A DNA stretch of 59,183 nt from Pseudanabaena mucicola FACHB-723 (GCF_014696385.1 NZ_JACJQB010000020.1:1-59183); one strand, 5' to 3'. Shown: positions 27,238 through 37,624, numbered from the stretch's first letter. Program-made: numbers and translations. Notes: generated by a model not told the origin, from the sequence alone.

Positions 27238-28707
27238 ATGACTGCAACCGCTACTAAGACCAAGACAGAATACGAAGCCGTGATTGGGCTAGAAACTCAC
27301 TGTCAGTTGACCACAAACTCAAAAATATTTTGTAACTGCTCAACTCAGTTTGGCGCACCACCCAATACCAATGTTTGTCCTGTGTGTCTAGGGATGCCGG
27401 GAGTATTGCCCGTACTCAATGAAAGAGTATTAGAATACGCAGTCAAAACTGGACTAGCCCTCAATTGTCAAATTGCTCGTCATAGCAAATTCGATCGCAA
27501 ACAATATTTTTATCCCGACCTTCCCAAAAACTATCAAGTTTCTCAATACGACTTGCCGATCGCTGAGCATGGCTGGTTAGAGATTCAATTGGAAGATGGT
27601 AGCACTAAGCGGATTGGGATAACCCGCCTCCATATGGAAGAGGATGCAGGAAAATTAGTCCATGCAGGTAGCGATCGTCTATCGGGTTCTAGTCATTCGC
27701 TAGTGGACTTCAATCGGACAGGCGTTCCCCTATGTGAAATCGTCTCCGAACCAGATATGCGCTCAGGGGTAGAAGCTGCTGCCTATGCTCAAGAATTACG
27801 TCGTATTTTGCGCTATCTCGGTGTCTGTGATGGCAACATGCAAGAGGGTTCTCTCCGTTGCGACGTAAATATCTCTGTCCGTCCTGTCGGGCAAGAGCAG
27901 TTTGGAGTCAAAGTGGAAATCAAAAACATGAACTCCTTCAACGCCATTCAACGGGCAATTGATTTTGAAATCAATCGTCAAATTGAAGCCATTGCCTCAG
28001 GTGAACCAATTAAGCAGGAAACTCGCCTCTGGGAAGAAAACTCTCAACGCACAATCAGTATGCGTTCTAAAGAAGGCGCAAGTGATTATCGCTATTTCCC
28101 TGAGCCAGACTTGATGGCGATCGAAGTTCCCTTAACGACATTAGAGCATTACCGCGCCGAACTTCCCACCCTTCCTGCTGCACATCGCCAACGCTATCGA
28201 GATCAATTTGGGCTGACTCCCTACGATGCTGCTTTAATTGCCGATGATCGCAGCATTGCTGAGTTCTTTGATGCCACAATCTTGACAGGTGCAGAACCTA
28301 AGCAGGTCTTTAACTGGGTGATGGGTGATGTCACGGCCTATCTCAATGAAAATAAACTCAAGATTGCCGATATTGCCCTTACTCCTACGGTATTAGGTGA
28401 AATGATTGCACTCATTACCGATGGCACGATTAGCAGCAAAATTGCCAAAGATATTTTGCCCGAACTGATTGTTAAGGGTGGCTCTGTGAAAGAGCTAGTA
28501 GCATCTAAAGGGCTAACGGTCTTGGCAGGTGCAGAGTTAGAGAAAATCATCGATGAAATCATCGCCGCTAACCCCAAGGAAGTTGAGCAGTATAAAGCTG
28601 GCAAAACTAAGCTCCTTGGATTCTTTGTTGGACAAACCATGAAGAAAACTCAAGGTCGTGCGGAGCCACAAACAACCAATCAATTGATTGCTAGCAAATT
28701 GGCATAA
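27238..28707 (+). CDS. gatB: Aspartyl/glutamyl-tRNA amidotransferase subunit B
   Basis: 489 residues, full length. GatB, with GatA and GatC, converts Glu-tRNA(Gln) (and Asp-tRNA(Asn)) to the amide form using ATP. N-terminal signature IGLETHCQLTTNSKIFC (near 17-33), PNTNVCPVCLGMPG, HMEEDAGK, and DFNRTGVPLCEIVSEPD near 165-185 are conserved; a YqeY-like tRNA-binding tail ends the protein. gatA and gatC are not adjacent, as is usual in cyanobacteria. The promoter probably lies between repeat B copy 1 and the ATG. Confidence 0.97.
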   Translation: MTATATKTKTEYEAVIGLETHCQLTTNSKIFCNCSTQFGAPPNTNVCPVCLGMPGVLPVLNERVLEYAVKTGLALNCQIARHSKFDRKQYFYPDLPKNYQVSQYDLPIAEHGWLEIQLEDGSTKRIGITRLHMEEDAGKLVHAGSDRLSGSSHSLVDFNRTGVPLCEIVSEPDMRSGVEAAAYAQELRRILRYLGVCDGNMQEGSLRCDVNISVRPVGQEQFGVKVEIKNMNSFNAIQRAIDFEINRQIEAIASGEPIKQETRLWEENSQRTISMRSKEGASDYRYFPEPDLMAIEVPLTTLEHYRAELPTLPAAHRQRYRDQFGLTPYDAALIADDRSIAEFFDATILTGAEPKQVFNWVMGDVTAYLNENKLKIADIALTPTVLGEMIALITDGTISSKIAKDILPELIVKGGSVKELVASKGLTVLAGAELEKIIDEIIAANPKEVEQYKAGKTKLLGFFVGQTMKKTQGRAEPQTTNQLIASKLA

Positions 28708-28731
28708 ATTCAGCGCTTTGCTAGGATTGGT

Positions 28732-28772
28732 CTATAAAAAAGAGAGTCGCGAAGCGACGCTCTTTTTTATAG
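28732..28772. terminator. Bidirectional terminator between gatB and hydrolase
   Basis: 19-bp stem with one mismatch (28732-28750 with 28754-28772), GAA loop, A6 and T6 flanks. It overlaps the stop codon of the minus-strand hydrolase, so it serves both convergent genes. Confidence 0.8.
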
Positions 28773-29705
28773 ATTAAAGAAGCTGCGAATAGAGCTTGCA
28801 TACAATGATTCATTGGTGGTGGCATTGTTGTTATGTCCGCCATTGGGAACGATCACCAACTTTTTCCGTGACGGGGTAGCGGCATATAAACGCTGACTCA
28901 TCTCCGCAGGAATTAATTTATCCGCACTGCCATGAATATAAAGTACAGGCATGATGAGATTGCCAACTTTACTGAGGGAGTCAAAGCGCTGATGAATTAA
29001 TAAATCGATCGGGAAAATCCTGTATTTTGGGTCAGTCAATGCCATATCGCTCATTGAGGTAAACGAAGCATCAATGATTAGTCCTGCCATATCAGGATTT
29101 TTGGTCGCTAGATCAATGGCGATCGCACCACCTAACGAGTGTCCATAAACAGTAATTTGGCTAGGTTTAAACCCCTTTTGCCGTAAATAGTTCCAAGCAA
29201 ACTGAGCATCTGTATAAACATCTGCCTCCGAAGGCCAGTCGCCTTCGCTCTTGCCGTAGCCACGATAATCAATAATTAATACCGAAAAGCCGAGTCGCAT
29301 TAAACGATTGGCATGTCTAGCATTGGCACTAATATTTTTAGAATTACCATGCAGATACAACAACACTTTGCGATCGCGTAAATCACTGCCTCCATTACTC
29401 TGAGCTTGGTTAGGATTGGGAATCCACCAACCATGACGATTTTCTACAGTGCCATCGGCTCTTGTAACAGGAATTAGCACATCCTCATATTTAGCATTAA
29501 ACTCGGCGGGTGTGGTGGTAATTTGCCTCTGCGGGGAAAACACAATCCTAGTCTGACCAAACCATAGTCCCGCACAAACAGCACCATAGAGACTAGCAAT
29601 GGTCACGCCTGCGATCGCAATTGATCGTTTCCAAGATTTAGGTGTTGGTGGGGCTAGTTGGGGTTGCTCTGAGATCGCAGATGATTGAGTGGTTTTGGTT
29701 TCCAT
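28767..29705 (-). CDS. Alpha/beta hydrolase, membrane-anchored
   Basis: 312 residues. N-terminal hydrophobic anchor (about 28-50), then an alpha/beta hydrolase fold: oxyanion YLHGNSKN (117-124), DYRGYGKSEG, nucleophile S190 in GHSLGG, acid Asp in IHGSADKLIP and His in NGGHNN near 292. Such BEM46/ABHD13-like proteins are serine esterases or peptidases of unknown substrate. The catalytic part likely faces the periplasm or cytoplasm at the membrane; topology unresolved. Monocistronic. Confidence 0.85.
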   Translation of the reverse strand: METKTTQSSAISEQPQLAPPTPKSWKRSIAIAGVTIASLYGAVCAGLWFGQTRIVFSPQRQITTTPAEFNAKYEDVLIPVTRADGTVENRHGWWIPNPNQAQSNGGSDLRDRKVLLYLHGNSKNISANARHANRLMRLGFSVLIIDYRGYGKSEGDWPSEADVYTDAQFAWNYLRQKGFKPSQITVYGHSLGGAIAIDLATKNPDMAGLIIDASFTSMSDMALTDPKYRIFPIDLLIHQRFDSLSKVGNLIMPVLYIHGSADKLIPAEMSQRLYAATPSRKKLVIVPNGGHNNNATTNESLYASSIRSFFNL

Positions 29706-29852
29706 GGGTAAGCAATATCAGGGGCAAGTAGGTTTTGAAATTTTGCAAGGTGGTAATTGAGTATTGCGATCGCAATACCTATACATTATGGAACGGCAAA
29801 AAATATTTAAGTGCGTGAATAAAAAATATTGCCGAAAATATTGCCCAGAGTA

Positions 29853-29880
29853 TTGCATATTGGCGCGATTGCTGTAATAT
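29853..29880 (+). promoter_or_regulatory. Putative sigma-70-type promoter of tRNA-Leu
   Basis: TTGCAT (29853-29858), 16-bp spacer and TAATAT (29875-29880), 22 bp before the tRNA 5' end. Confidence 0.5.
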
Positions 29881-29901
29881 AGTAAAGCACTTGAAGCAAA
29901 A

Positions 29902-29982
29902 GCGGTCATGGTGGAATGGTAGACACGCCATCTTGAGGTGGTGGTGGCGAAAGCTGTGAGAGTTCGAGTCTCTCTGACCGCA
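29902..29982 (+). tRNA. tRNA-Leu (GAG)
   Basis: 81 nt with a long variable arm, as for class II tRNAs. Acceptor GCGGTCA / TGACCGC, anticodon stem CCATC / GGTGG around loop TTGAGGT, anticodon GAG at 29935-29937, T-loop TTCGAGT, discriminator A73. The 3' CCA is not encoded. Reads CUC/CUU codons. Confidence 0.95.
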
Positions 29983-30000
29983 TTATAAATCATACAAAAG

Positions 30001-30039
30001 AGCAATAAAAAAGAGCGCTTAGCGCTCTTTTTTATTGCT
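30001..30039 (+). terminator. Terminator of tRNA-Leu
   Basis: Perfect 18-bp stem (30001-30018 with 30022-30039), TTA loop, containing A6 and T6; 18 nt after the tRNA. Confidence 0.8.
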
Positions 30040-30117
30040 CTTTTATTGTCCCTAGCATTGAGCGAAGCCAGAGATTGTAGTAGCCTTAAGGCTGAGTTTA
30101 TCCAATGCACCAAATCC

Positions 30118-30297
30118 ATGTCTCGCCAAGTCAATTGTCAAGAAGAATGTACCAATGGCTGTGTCCTCGGTGATCAATGCCCCAATTTAGAATATTTAGC
30201 AAAAGCTCGTAAGCTCTTAGCTGACACGTCCATTGATAAGTTAATCGAAATTTCTGATTCTCGGTTTCTCCCCCCTGAACCTCCCACCGATCAATAA
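30118..30297 (+). CDS. Small four-cysteine protein upstream of mfd
   Basis: 59 residues from the ATG at 30118; longer starts would reach back into the tRNA terminator. Four cysteines cluster near the N-terminus (C7-X3-C11-X3-C15-X5-C21), followed by a helix-like NLEYLAKARKLLADTS and a proline-rich end. The spacing could hold zinc or an iron-sulfur cluster; this is inference. It resembles small conserved cyanobacterial proteins of unknown function. It lies 112 bp before mfd on the same strand and may be co-transcribed. Confidence 0.6.
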   Translation: MSRQVNCQEECTNGCVLGDQCPNLEYLAKARKLLADTSIDKLIEISDSRFLPPEPPTDQ

Positions 30298-30409
30298 TTT
30301 AGCAGCTTCGCCCGCAACGAGGGCAACACAATCTCTAGTTAAGGGGTAGATACTGAGTTATTGCTAAACTTTTATGTATCGCCCCGTTGCTCACCTTTTC
30401 CTGTAGACC

Positions 30410-33400
30410 ATGCCATTTTCTTCTGTCATCCGTTCGCTGATTCGTTCCCCCCTCACCGATGAACTAGAGAATAAATTGGTGCGATCGCATCAGCTTACAC
30501 TTTCAGGACTATCCCGAGTCGGAAAGGGGATCGTCAGCTCAATTTTAAGTCAGAAGCAAGAACGGCTGATGCTTGTGATTGCCGCAACCATCGAAGAAGC
30601 AGGGCGATGGTCAGTGCAACTCGAAACGATGGGTTGGCAGACCGTGCATTTTTACCCAACCTCGGATGTCCTGCCCTACGAACCCTACAGTCCTGAATCG
30701 GAGATTATCTGGGGACAGATGCAGGTACTCTCAGATTTGGTAAATATTAGTGCCGAGGATCAGAAGAAAATTGCGATCGTGGCAACCGATCGCGCCCTTC
30801 AGCCCCATTTACCTAGCCCCACAGAATTTAAAGACTATTGCATATCCCTTGAAATCGGCTCAGAAATATCTTTGCGGGATATGGCAGAAAATCTAACTCT
30901 GATGGGCTATGAGCATACATCCACAGTCGAGACTGAAGGGCAATGGGCAAAGCGTGGCGACATTATTGACATATTCCCTGTATCCAGTGAAATGCCTGTG
31001 CGGATTGACTGGTTTGGTGATGAAATCGAACGGATTCGTGAATTTGAGCCTTCTACTCAAAGACCTCTCGATAGTATTGCCTCTGTATTATTAACGCCGC
31101 TTACCTATGCACATATTCTCGGCGGACTACCTCAAGTTACCGATGCATTAGACGATGAATTTGGCATCCAAGGTTTTGCAGTTCATCCCCGCTCCACTGC
31201 TTCGATCCTTGACTATTTACCCGATCCTTCTCAATGTTTAGTCGTGATCGATGAACTTGATCAATGTCGCGCTCACTGCGATCGCTGGTATGAGTCTGCC
31301 GAAGCTTTCTTCCCTTCGCTTGCAGACAATAACAATGACACAAAACTACATCGCTCCTTTAATGAATGTTTATTGCATCTCCAAAAATTTGATTGCCTAG
31401 ATCTGTGGGAACTTGCCGAAGAAAATCGTGGCATCAACATGGCAAGTCGTCCTGTACCTGTAGTTCCCCATCAATTTGGCAAGATTGCTCAAACAATTCG
31501 TGAATATCGGGAACAGAAGTACAAAATTATTCTGGTTTCAGCACAGCCATCCCGCACTGTTGCCCTATTACAAGAACACGATTGCCAAGCGCAGTTTATC
31601 CCCAATGTGCGCGACTATCCTGCCATTGAGAAGACTCATAATTTACGGATTGCCGTGGCGCTCAAGTATTCAGGGATCGCCGAAATTCAGGGCTTTGTGC
31701 TACCTACTTACCGCATTGCCATAATTAGCGATCGCGAATTTTTTGGACAACATGCCCTTGGTACGCCGAACTATGTCCGCAAACGCCGTCGCGCCGTCTC
31801 TAAACAGGTTGACCTCAATAAACTCTCCCCAGGAGACTATGTTGTGCATAAGAGTCATGGTGTTGGGCAATTTCTGAAATTAGAGAAATTAACCGTCAAT
31901 CATGAAACCCGTGAATACTTAGTTCTCAAATATGCCGATGGGATTTTGCGGGTAGTCGTGGATCAAATGTCGATTTTGTCTCGCTATCGAGGCATGAATG
32001 AATCGAGACCAGAACTCCATAAGATGACTGGCAAAGCATGGACAAACGCAACTAACAAAGCTAAAAAGGCTGTTAAGAAAATTGCCTTCGATCTATTGGA
32101 ACTCTATGCGAAACGGGCGCAACAGGTCGGCTATGCTTTCCCTCCTGATAATCCTTGGCAACAGGAAGTCGAAGACTCTTTTCCCTATCAGGCAACACCT
32201 GATCAGCTCAAGGCAACACAGGATGTTAAGCAAGATATGGAAAGTTCTCGCCCAATGGATCGTCTTGTTTGCGGCGATGTTGGCTTTGGCAAAACAGAAG
32301 TTGCCATTCGGACAATTTTTAAAGCAGTGACATCGGGAAAACAAGCCGCCCTCTTAGTTCCCACAACAATTCTGGCACAGCAACATTACCATAGTCTACA
32401 AGAGCGCTATGCTGCTTATCCTGTAAATATTGCCTTGCTCAATCGCTTTAAAAGTAATGCGGAAAAGAAAGAAATCATCAGAAAATTAAAGACTGGCGAA
32501 CTTGATATTGTGGTGGGGACACATCAACTTTTGGCGAAAGATGTGGAATTTAAGGATTTAGGCTTATTGGTGATTGACGAAGAGCAACGCTTTGGGGTTG
32601 CCCAAAAGGAAAAGATTAAAACCATGAAAACGGAAGTGGATGTGCTAACCCTATCAGCAACTCCAATTCCACGGACTCTATATATGGCAATGTCTGGCGT
32701 TCGAGAAATGAGTCTGATCACCACACCGCCACCATCACGGCGCTCGATTATGACCCATCTTTCGCGTTATAACTCGGAACTAGTGCGGGCAGCGATCCGC
32801 CAAGAACTCGATCGCAATGGACAGGTTTTCTATGTAGTATCGCGCATTGATGACATTGAGAAGGTGGCGGAACGAGTCAATGAAATGTTGCCCTCGGTAC
32901 GTATTGCGATCGCCCATGGACAGATGCCCGAATCAGAGTTAGAAACGACGATGCTAAGCTTTAATAGTGGTGAAGCCGACATGATGATCTGTACCACCAT
33001 CATTGAATCAGGGTTAGATATTCCCCGCGTGAATACCATCATCATTGAAGATGCTCAACGCTTTGGGCTTTCACAGCTCTATCAATTACGCGGTCGGGTT
33101 GGTCGAGCAGGCATCCAAGCCCATGCTTGGCTCTTTTATCAAGAAAAGGGTGAGCTTACCGATGTGGCAAGGCAAAGATTAAAGGCAATTCAAGAATTTA
33201 CGCATCTGGGATCGGGGTATCAGCTAGCGATGCGTGATATGGAAATTCGTGGTGTTGGTAATATCCTTGGATCTGAGCAGTCGGGACAGATCAATACAAT
33301 TGGCTTTGATCTATACATGGAAATGTTGCAGGATGCGATCGCAGAAATCCGTGGTTCGGAAATTCCTGAAGTTGATGATACTCAAGTTGATCTACCCGTC

Positions 33401-33829
33401 ACCGCCTTTATCCCTGCGGAATATATTGCCGATAGCGATCGCAAAATGAGTGCTTATCGTGCCGTTGCTTCCGTAAACTCGCGCCGTGAACTCGCACAGA
33501 TCATCGAAGAGTGGAATGACTGCTATGGCAATGTCCCTACACCTGCAATGCAGTTGATCAAGGTCATGGAATTAAAACTAATTGCGAAAAAAATCGGCTT
33601 CTCTCGGATTAAGTCAGAGGGTAAACAGCATGTGGTACTCGAGTCAAAAATGGAAGAACCTGCATGGAAACTGCTGCATCAACAGTTACCTAGTCATCTC
33701 CAATCGCGATTTGTTTACAATCTTGGCAATGTGACAGTCCGTGGACTAGGCACACTCTCCCACGATAAGCAACTAGATAGTCTGATCGAATGGCTCGACA
33801 AAATGTACCTTGCCAAAGCTGAGGCTTAA
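30410..33829 (+). CDS. mfd: Transcription-repair coupling factor
   Basis: 1139 residues, full length. UvrB-like N-terminal module (about 1-340), RNA polymerase interaction domain (about 469-540, [18 protein letters not shown]), RecG-like translocase with Walker [11 protein letters not shown] (near 622-631), DEEQ box (near 722) and motif [12 protein letters not shown] (near 893), then the TRCF C-terminal domain. Mfd removes RNA polymerase stalled at lesions and recruits UvrA. Cytoplasmic. Confidence 0.97.
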   Translation: MPFSSVIRSLIRSPLTDELENKLVRSHQLTLSGLSRVGKGIVSSILSQKQERLMLVIAATIEEAGRWSVQLETMGWQTVHFYPTSDVLPYEPYSPESEIIWGQMQVLSDLVNISAEDQKKIAIVATDRALQPHLPSPTEFKDYCISLEIGSEISLRDMAENLTLMGYEHTSTVETEGQWAKRGDIIDIFPVSSEMPVRIDWFGDEIERIREFEPSTQRPLDSIASVLLTPLTYAHILGGLPQVTDALDDEFGIQGFAVHPRSTASILDYLPDPSQCLVVIDELDQCRAHCDRWYESAEAFFPSLADNNNDTKLHRSFNECLLHLQKFDCLDLWELAEENRGINMASRPVPVVPHQFGKIAQTIREYREQKYKIILVSAQPSRTVALLQEHDCQAQFIPNVRDYPAIEKTHNLRIAVALKYSGIAEIQGFVLPTYRIAIISDREFFGQHALGTPNYVRKRRRAVSKQVDLNKLSPGDYVVHKSHGVGQFLKLEKLTVNHETREYLVLKYADGILRVVVDQMSILSRYRGMNESRPELHKMTGKAWTNATNKAKKAVKKIAFDLLELYAKRAQQVGYAFPPDNPWQQEVEDSFPYQATPDQLKATQDVKQDMESSRPMDRLVCGDVGFGKTEVAIRTIFKAVTSGKQAALLVPTTILAQQHYHSLQERYAAYPVNIALLNRFKSNAEKKEIIRKLKTGELDIVVGTHQLLAKDVEFKDLGLLVIDEEQRFGVAQKEKIKTMKTEVDVLTLSATPIPRTLYMAMSGVREMSLITTPPPSRRSIMTHLSRYNSELVRAAIRQELDRNGQVFYVVSRIDDIEKVAERVNEMLPSVRIAIAHGQMPESELETTMLSFNSGEADMMICTTIIESGLDIPRVNTIIIEDAQRFGLSQLYQLRGRVGRAGIQAHAWLFYQEKGELTDVARQRLKAIQEFTHLGSGYQLAMRDMEIRGVGNILGSEQSGQINTIGFDLYMEMLQDAIAEIRGSEIPEVDDTQVDLPVTAFIPAEYIADSDRKMSAYRAVASVNSRRELAQIIEEWNDCYGNVPTPAMQLIKVMELKLIAKKIGFSRIKSEGKQHVVLESKMEEPAWKLLHQQLPSHLQSRFVYNLGNVTVRGLGTLSHDKQLDSLIEWLDKMYLAKAEA

Positions 33830-34002
33830 TCTTCTTGCTAATTTGATCACAAACAAACCAAACAAAATATGTCAGATGCTCAAATTAGTGCTATAAAGTT
33901 CGCAAACTAGACGCAAGCAATAACAAACAGTTAACAGCAGTGCCAAACTTAGTTGCGGACAGCATGATTCCAGATGGCATGGTTACGAGGTGATTTCTGA
34001 AA

Positions 34003-35736
34003 ATGGAGAGTAATAATATTCGTAGTAGTGCTTACGAGCAGACCCTCGCGGGAGTTACCAAGGACTTGTCAGACCTACGGGCAAACATCTTGGGTAAGCT
34101 CAGCCGCGAAATTTTGATTTTGCAAGCCCAAAAAAATGCCCTTAATGATGATATTCAAAGGCTGCAGTCTCAGCGCAAGGAGCTAGAGGTACTAACAGTG
34201 GCGCAGCAGGGGATGAGCCAACAGGAAATTCAGAGACAGCAATGGATTGAACAGCTTGCCCAAGCGATTACTTACCATCTCAAAAATGATGTTATCGCCG
34301 CCGACTCACGGGTACTCAGCGATCATTCCGAAAATTTTGAGCAATTAATGCTCAACCTTGACAATGCGATTCGGGCTACTTTTCAGGTACTACAGCGTGA
34401 TGTAGATACCTATCAGCGCGATCTTGACGATCAAATGCAGCGTATGTTTACCCAAAGACAGCAGGGTGAGCTAATGCTCTCTGCCCTTGTCGAAAGAATT
34501 GATGAATATTTGCGGCGTTCTGCGGGTGAACGCTATTCGCTCAATCCACCGATTAGTCCCTCCATATCGCCATCACCAAATGATTTTACAGGCGCGATCG
34601 CTACTAGCGGTAATCCTACTGTTCCCAATAGTAACGGCAGCTTTAGCCAAATTCAGGTTCCTAATTTCAGTAACAATCCGCCTAGGTCGTATGACCAAAA
34701 TGTTACCCGCCCCTATGCGGATCTCACTGAGCCGCTAGAACTCGTAGAACCAATGCAGGGAAAGCCTCATCATCAACAAAATGATTGGTGGACAGGTTTT
34801 ACCCTTGTTGTTATTGCTTCTGTGGTTTTATCCTTGCAGCATATTTTGGTACGGCTAGTTTTTGTCAACTCCACAATTTTTGGCGCGTTTAAGTTTGGTG
34901 GACTGCTCGAGGCCAATATCTCTAATTCCTTATTCTTATTACTACTGCGGATGCTCTTTGCCACGCCAATTATGTGGTTACTAGCGAGATTTTTATTTAG
35001 AGTCGATGTCACCCGCGACTTTCAGCAACTACTCGCACCTAGTCGTAGACTACTATTCTGGCGAGTTGGGTTTAGCGCTTTCCTACAGATGATTTCCTTT
35101 GTCTTACTCTATGTGTCACTGGGACTAGTTAGCTCTGGGTTAGCTGTTACCCTGTCCTTCATCTTCCCGACTATCACCGTCCTCATCGCATGGTTCTTCT
35201 TTGGTGAACGCCCTAGTAGTGAGCGATGGGTGGTCATCGGTGGTGTTTACCTTGGCATTGCCTTAGCCTGTAATATTTTCGGTGTACCAAAGCCAGATAC
35301 ATGGGGGATTACGGCGGCAATTCTTTCAGGAATCGCTTTTGCGGGATATATCATCACCTCACAGGTTTGCTTTAAGCAACTAAATCCTGCTTCATTTGTA
35401 TCGATTAACTTTGTCATTATTTTCTTAATTTGTCTTGGTGCTTTGCCTTTCACCCTAGCTACCGTTTCTTGGAGTGGTTCACTTGTCTGGATTGGTTTCT
35501 TAATTGCGCTAACAACTTTGGTGGGATATCTATTGACTAGCTTCGGCACAAAGTTGATGGGGGCAGCTCAGGCATCGATTGTCAGTGCTAGTGCGCCATT
35601 GTTTACCACGATTTTGGCTTCAGTAATTTTGTCGGATAATTTAGGTTTTGGACAGTTGTTTGGGGTGTTTTTGGTGACAGTGGGTGTGGCACTGATCCAC
35701 TTACAAACGATGCATAAAAAGCCCAATCGTCCTTAA
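34003..35736 (+). CDS. DMT/EamA transporter fused to an N-terminal coiled coil
   Basis: 577 residues. Residues 1-175 are soluble and coiled coil-rich (LSREILILQAQKNALNDDIQ), 176-250 are a low-complexity Pro/Ser/Asn linker, and about 263-570 hold ten hydrophobic helices as two EamA repeats (for example SSGLAVTLSFIFPTITVLIA and GAAQASIVSASAPLFTTILA). EamA proteins export or import metabolites; substrate unknown. Most family members are about 300 residues, so the cytosolic head is an addition. Start ATG has GAGGTGA upstream. Confidence 0.85.
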   Translation: MESNNIRSSAYEQTLAGVTKDLSDLRANILGKLSREILILQAQKNALNDDIQRLQSQRKELEVLTVAQQGMSQQEIQRQQWIEQLAQAITYHLKNDVIAADSRVLSDHSENFEQLMLNLDNAIRATFQVLQRDVDTYQRDLDDQMQRMFTQRQQGELMLSALVERIDEYLRRSAGERYSLNPPISPSISPSPNDFTGAIATSGNPTVPNSNGSFSQIQVPNFSNNPPRSYDQNVTRPYADLTEPLELVEPMQGKPHHQQNDWWTGFTLVVIASVVLSLQHILVRLVFVNSTIFGAFKFGGLLEANISNSLFLLLLRMLFATPIMWLLARFLFRVDVTRDFQQLLAPSRRLLFWRVGFSAFLQMISFVLLYVSLGLVSSGLAVTLSFIFPTITVLIAWFFFGERPSSERWVVIGGVYLGIALACNIFGVPKPDTWGITAAILSGIAFAGYIITSQVCFKQLNPASFVSINFVIIFLICLGALPFTLATVSWSGSLVWIGFLIALTTLVGYLLTSFGTKLMGAAQASIVSASAPLFTTILASVILSDNLGFGQLFGVFLVTVGVALIHLQTMHKKPNRP

Positions 35737-35816
35737 CTAAATCAACAGCCATATATTAAAGCGTACATTTTGAAACTGTGTACCCTGTTTTTGGATTAAA
35801 ATTCTGTACAGTAGCT

Positions 35817-36569
35817 ATGAGAATCCCTAGGGATAAAAGTGGTCAAGCAGTGGTTAAAAACTCACATCCAGACATAGAATCAACAAACTCATCAACCCAG
35901 CAGCTAATGCGATCGCTATGGCGAAATTTGTCGCGAGAGCAAGGATTGCCAGTCTGGGCATTGCTTGCTGTATTTTTTGTGATGTTGTTACTCTGGAATT
36001 GGCAACTAATTACGGCTACTGGCACAGGTATTTTGGCAATGGTTGCGGTCTATATGGTGCAGGACTGGAACTGGAATGTGATTCTGCGCCGCATTCAAAA
36101 CTTTTTGCAGAGTCCTTACCGTCACTTGCCTTTGGCTGTGGGTAGCGGTACGGTTACAGTTTTTTTGACCTATACAATTTTGGCAGTGTGGTCGAGCCAA
36201 TCAAATCACTGGTTAGCCTCTGCCAATATTTTGCAACTAGTGGCGACTTTAGGGGTTTTGGCGTTACTTGTCCGACAAGCTTTCATCCAGTGGCTGCAAA
36301 GGCAACAGGATAATTTTGATCAGTTAATCACGCAGTTAATGGTCAATGATGATCTGACTAGACTAATTGCAATTAAACAGATTAACCAATATGTTCAAGA
36401 TAATCGCTTGCCTGCGGCTCAAGAAAAGGCGATCGCAGATTATTGCCAGATTTTGCTCAATCGTGAAACCGAGCCAACGATGCGAGATGCCCTATTTGAG
36501 ACTATGGAGTCGCTGCATACACTTGCAGAACTGCCCTTGCTAAAGCGCTCGGCGCATAATATTCAATAA
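35817..36569 (+). CDS. Conserved membrane protein with helical C-terminal domain
   Basis: 250 residues from the ATG at 35817; a GTG 39 bases earlier is possible. Polar N-terminus (1-40), hydrophobic helices near 46-63, 64-82, 108-128 and 138-160, then a soluble helical region (about 165-250, NDDLTRLIAIKQINQYVQDN) that resembles armadillo/HEAT-like folds. No enzymatic motif. Likely cyanobacteria-specific. It follows the DMT gene by 80 bp and precedes the next gene by 45 bp, so it could be part of an operon. Confidence 0.7.
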   Translation: MRIPRDKSGQAVVKNSHPDIESTNSSTQQLMRSLWRNLSREQGLPVWALLAVFFVMLLLWNWQLITATGTGILAMVAVYMVQDWNWNVILRRIQNFLQSPYRHLPLAVGSGTVTVFLTYTILAVWSSQSNHWLASANILQLVATLGVLALLVRQAFIQWLQRQQDNFDQLITQLMVNDDLTRLIAIKQINQYVQDNRLPAAQEKAIADYCQILLNRETEPTMRDALFETMESLHTLAELPLLKRSAHNIQ

Positions 36570-36614
36570 CGCCTAAGGTTTATAGTTTTTATATTCACAA
36601 TTGCCCCAATACTA

Positions 36615-37118
36615 ATGCTTACCAAAGACCAAACTCTTGATCACCAAGTAGCTTTATTAGTTCAAAGTACCCCCGATCAAGAAACTGCAAGTGCGGTTAG
36701 TCTGATTGCATCGGTACTTAAAGCGATTGCCCAAAATTTAAAACATGTCAATTATTTTGTAATTCAGGGTATTGAAGGTGGTTGGTTACTTACACCCCTG
36801 AGCAACCATGACAATCCTGAGTTAGAAAAGACGACAATCTATGCCTATTGCGATCGTACTGCCGCCAATATTGATCGCCTCAAGCTCAACGATGAAAATC
36901 TAGAATGTGCTGAATATAGTGTGATTGAGATGCTATTTCGATTGATCGGCATGAAGCAGGTGGACAGTATCGTATTTTTTGATCGGGCGACAGATACGCA
37001 AAGAGGGATCGAGGTGATTCGTACTGATATTGAGTCGCTATGTGAGAAGCAAATTAAACGCGCTCAGTTTGGTTTACAAAAGCTCAATGAAATTAAACAT
37101 AATGCTGATATTGCCTGA
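36615..37118 (+). CDS. Conserved hypothetical protein, soluble
   Basis: 167 residues, alpha/beta composition, no signal or membrane helix. Notable stretches are QGIEGGWLLTPLSNHDNPE and a repeated acidic helix near the C-terminus with KQIKRAQFGLQKLNEIK. No domain recognised. Located 45 bp after the preceding membrane protein gene, possibly in one transcript, and ended by a strong hairpin. Confidence 0.65.
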   Translation: MLTKDQTLDHQVALLVQSTPDQETASAVSLIASVLKAIAQNLKHVNYFVIQGIEGGWLLTPLSNHDNPELEKTTIYAYCDRTAANIDRLKLNDENLECAEYSVIEMLFRLIGMKQVDSIVFFDRATDTQRGIEVIRTDIESLCEKQIKRAQFGLQKLNEIKHNADIA

Positions 37119-37122
37119 ATAA

Positions 37123-37149
37123 TAAGAGCGCCGCGAAGCGGCGCTCTTA
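37123..37149 (+). terminator. Terminator after the 36615 gene
   Basis: Perfect 12-bp stem TAAGAGCGCCGC / GCGGCGCTCTTA with GAA loop, 4 bp after the stop. Confidence 0.7.
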
Positions 37150-37154
37150 GCAGA

Positions 37155-37181
37155 AAAAAGGGATGCGTTGCATCCCTTTTT
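37155..37181 (-). terminator. Terminator of the secreted 115-residue protein gene
   Basis: Perfect 12-bp stem AAAAAGGGATGC / GCATCCCTTTTT with GTT loop, abutting the minus-strand stop at 37183; it stands back-to-back with the hairpin at 37123. Confidence 0.75.
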
Positions 37182-37182
37182 C

Positions 37183-37530
37183 TTATTCATAATCGATAAA
37201 ACCACACATCACAGCTCCATCGGCAGAGCCATTACCATTGACCATGCAGGCTAAACTTTCATTACGATTGATGGTAACAATCCGATCATAGCTAATGCCA
37301 TTGACCAGACTATCGGCAATGGCTAGGCCGTCTGGAGTAGTGCTAATCGCCAGAACGATTGGATTGTTATTAGTATTGCTATTAATATCTTCTGACTGTA
37401 TTTCGGTTGGCAGAGAGTTATCACTGGGATAGAGTGCAGCGACGATCGCAGTTTGGGCATTGGCGGGCGCGACACTGGCAAGGGCAAAACCTGAAACGGC
37501 TAAAAATGTGGCGATAATTGTATTTTTCAT
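37183..37530 (-). CDS. Secreted hypothetical protein
   Basis: 115 residues from the ATG at 37530 (MKNTIIATF), which gives a clean signal peptide ending APANAQ near residue 26; an upstream TTG would bury it. The mature part is small and acidic with two cysteines near the C-terminus that could pair. No family recognised. A GTA-N8-TAC palindrome that fits the NtcA consensus lies about 80 bp upstream of the start. Confidence 0.65.
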   Translation of the reverse strand: MKNTIIATFLAVSGFALASVAPANAQTAIVAALYPSDNSLPTEIQSEDINSNTNNNPIVLAISTTPDGLAIADSLVNGISYDRIVTINRNESLACMVNGNGSADGAVMCGFIDYE

Positions 37531-37610
37531 GACTGCCTCTACTCTGCTTTCTTTAATTACTAGCAACGAATTAAAGAATTAAACTTCTGTGGTTTAATTC
37601 TGTGGCAAAA

Positions 37611-37624
37611 GTAGCAATTGCTAC
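37611..37624. promoter_or_regulatory. Putative NtcA-type site
   Basis: GTAGCAATTGCTAC matches GTA-N8-TAC and is the core of an 18-bp perfect palindrome (37609-37626). For the minus-strand gene a TTTAAT lies about 27 bases downstream, slightly further than the usual 20-24, so the assignment is tentative. Confidence 0.4.

Noticed and set aside
29788-29877. 29-codon cysteine-rich frame upstream of tRNA-Leu
   Set aside because: Overlaps the predicted tRNA promoter and lacks a ribosome binding site.
29718-30134. 138-codon minus-strand frame across tRNA-Leu
   Set aside because: Antisense to a tRNA and its terminator; a shadow frame.
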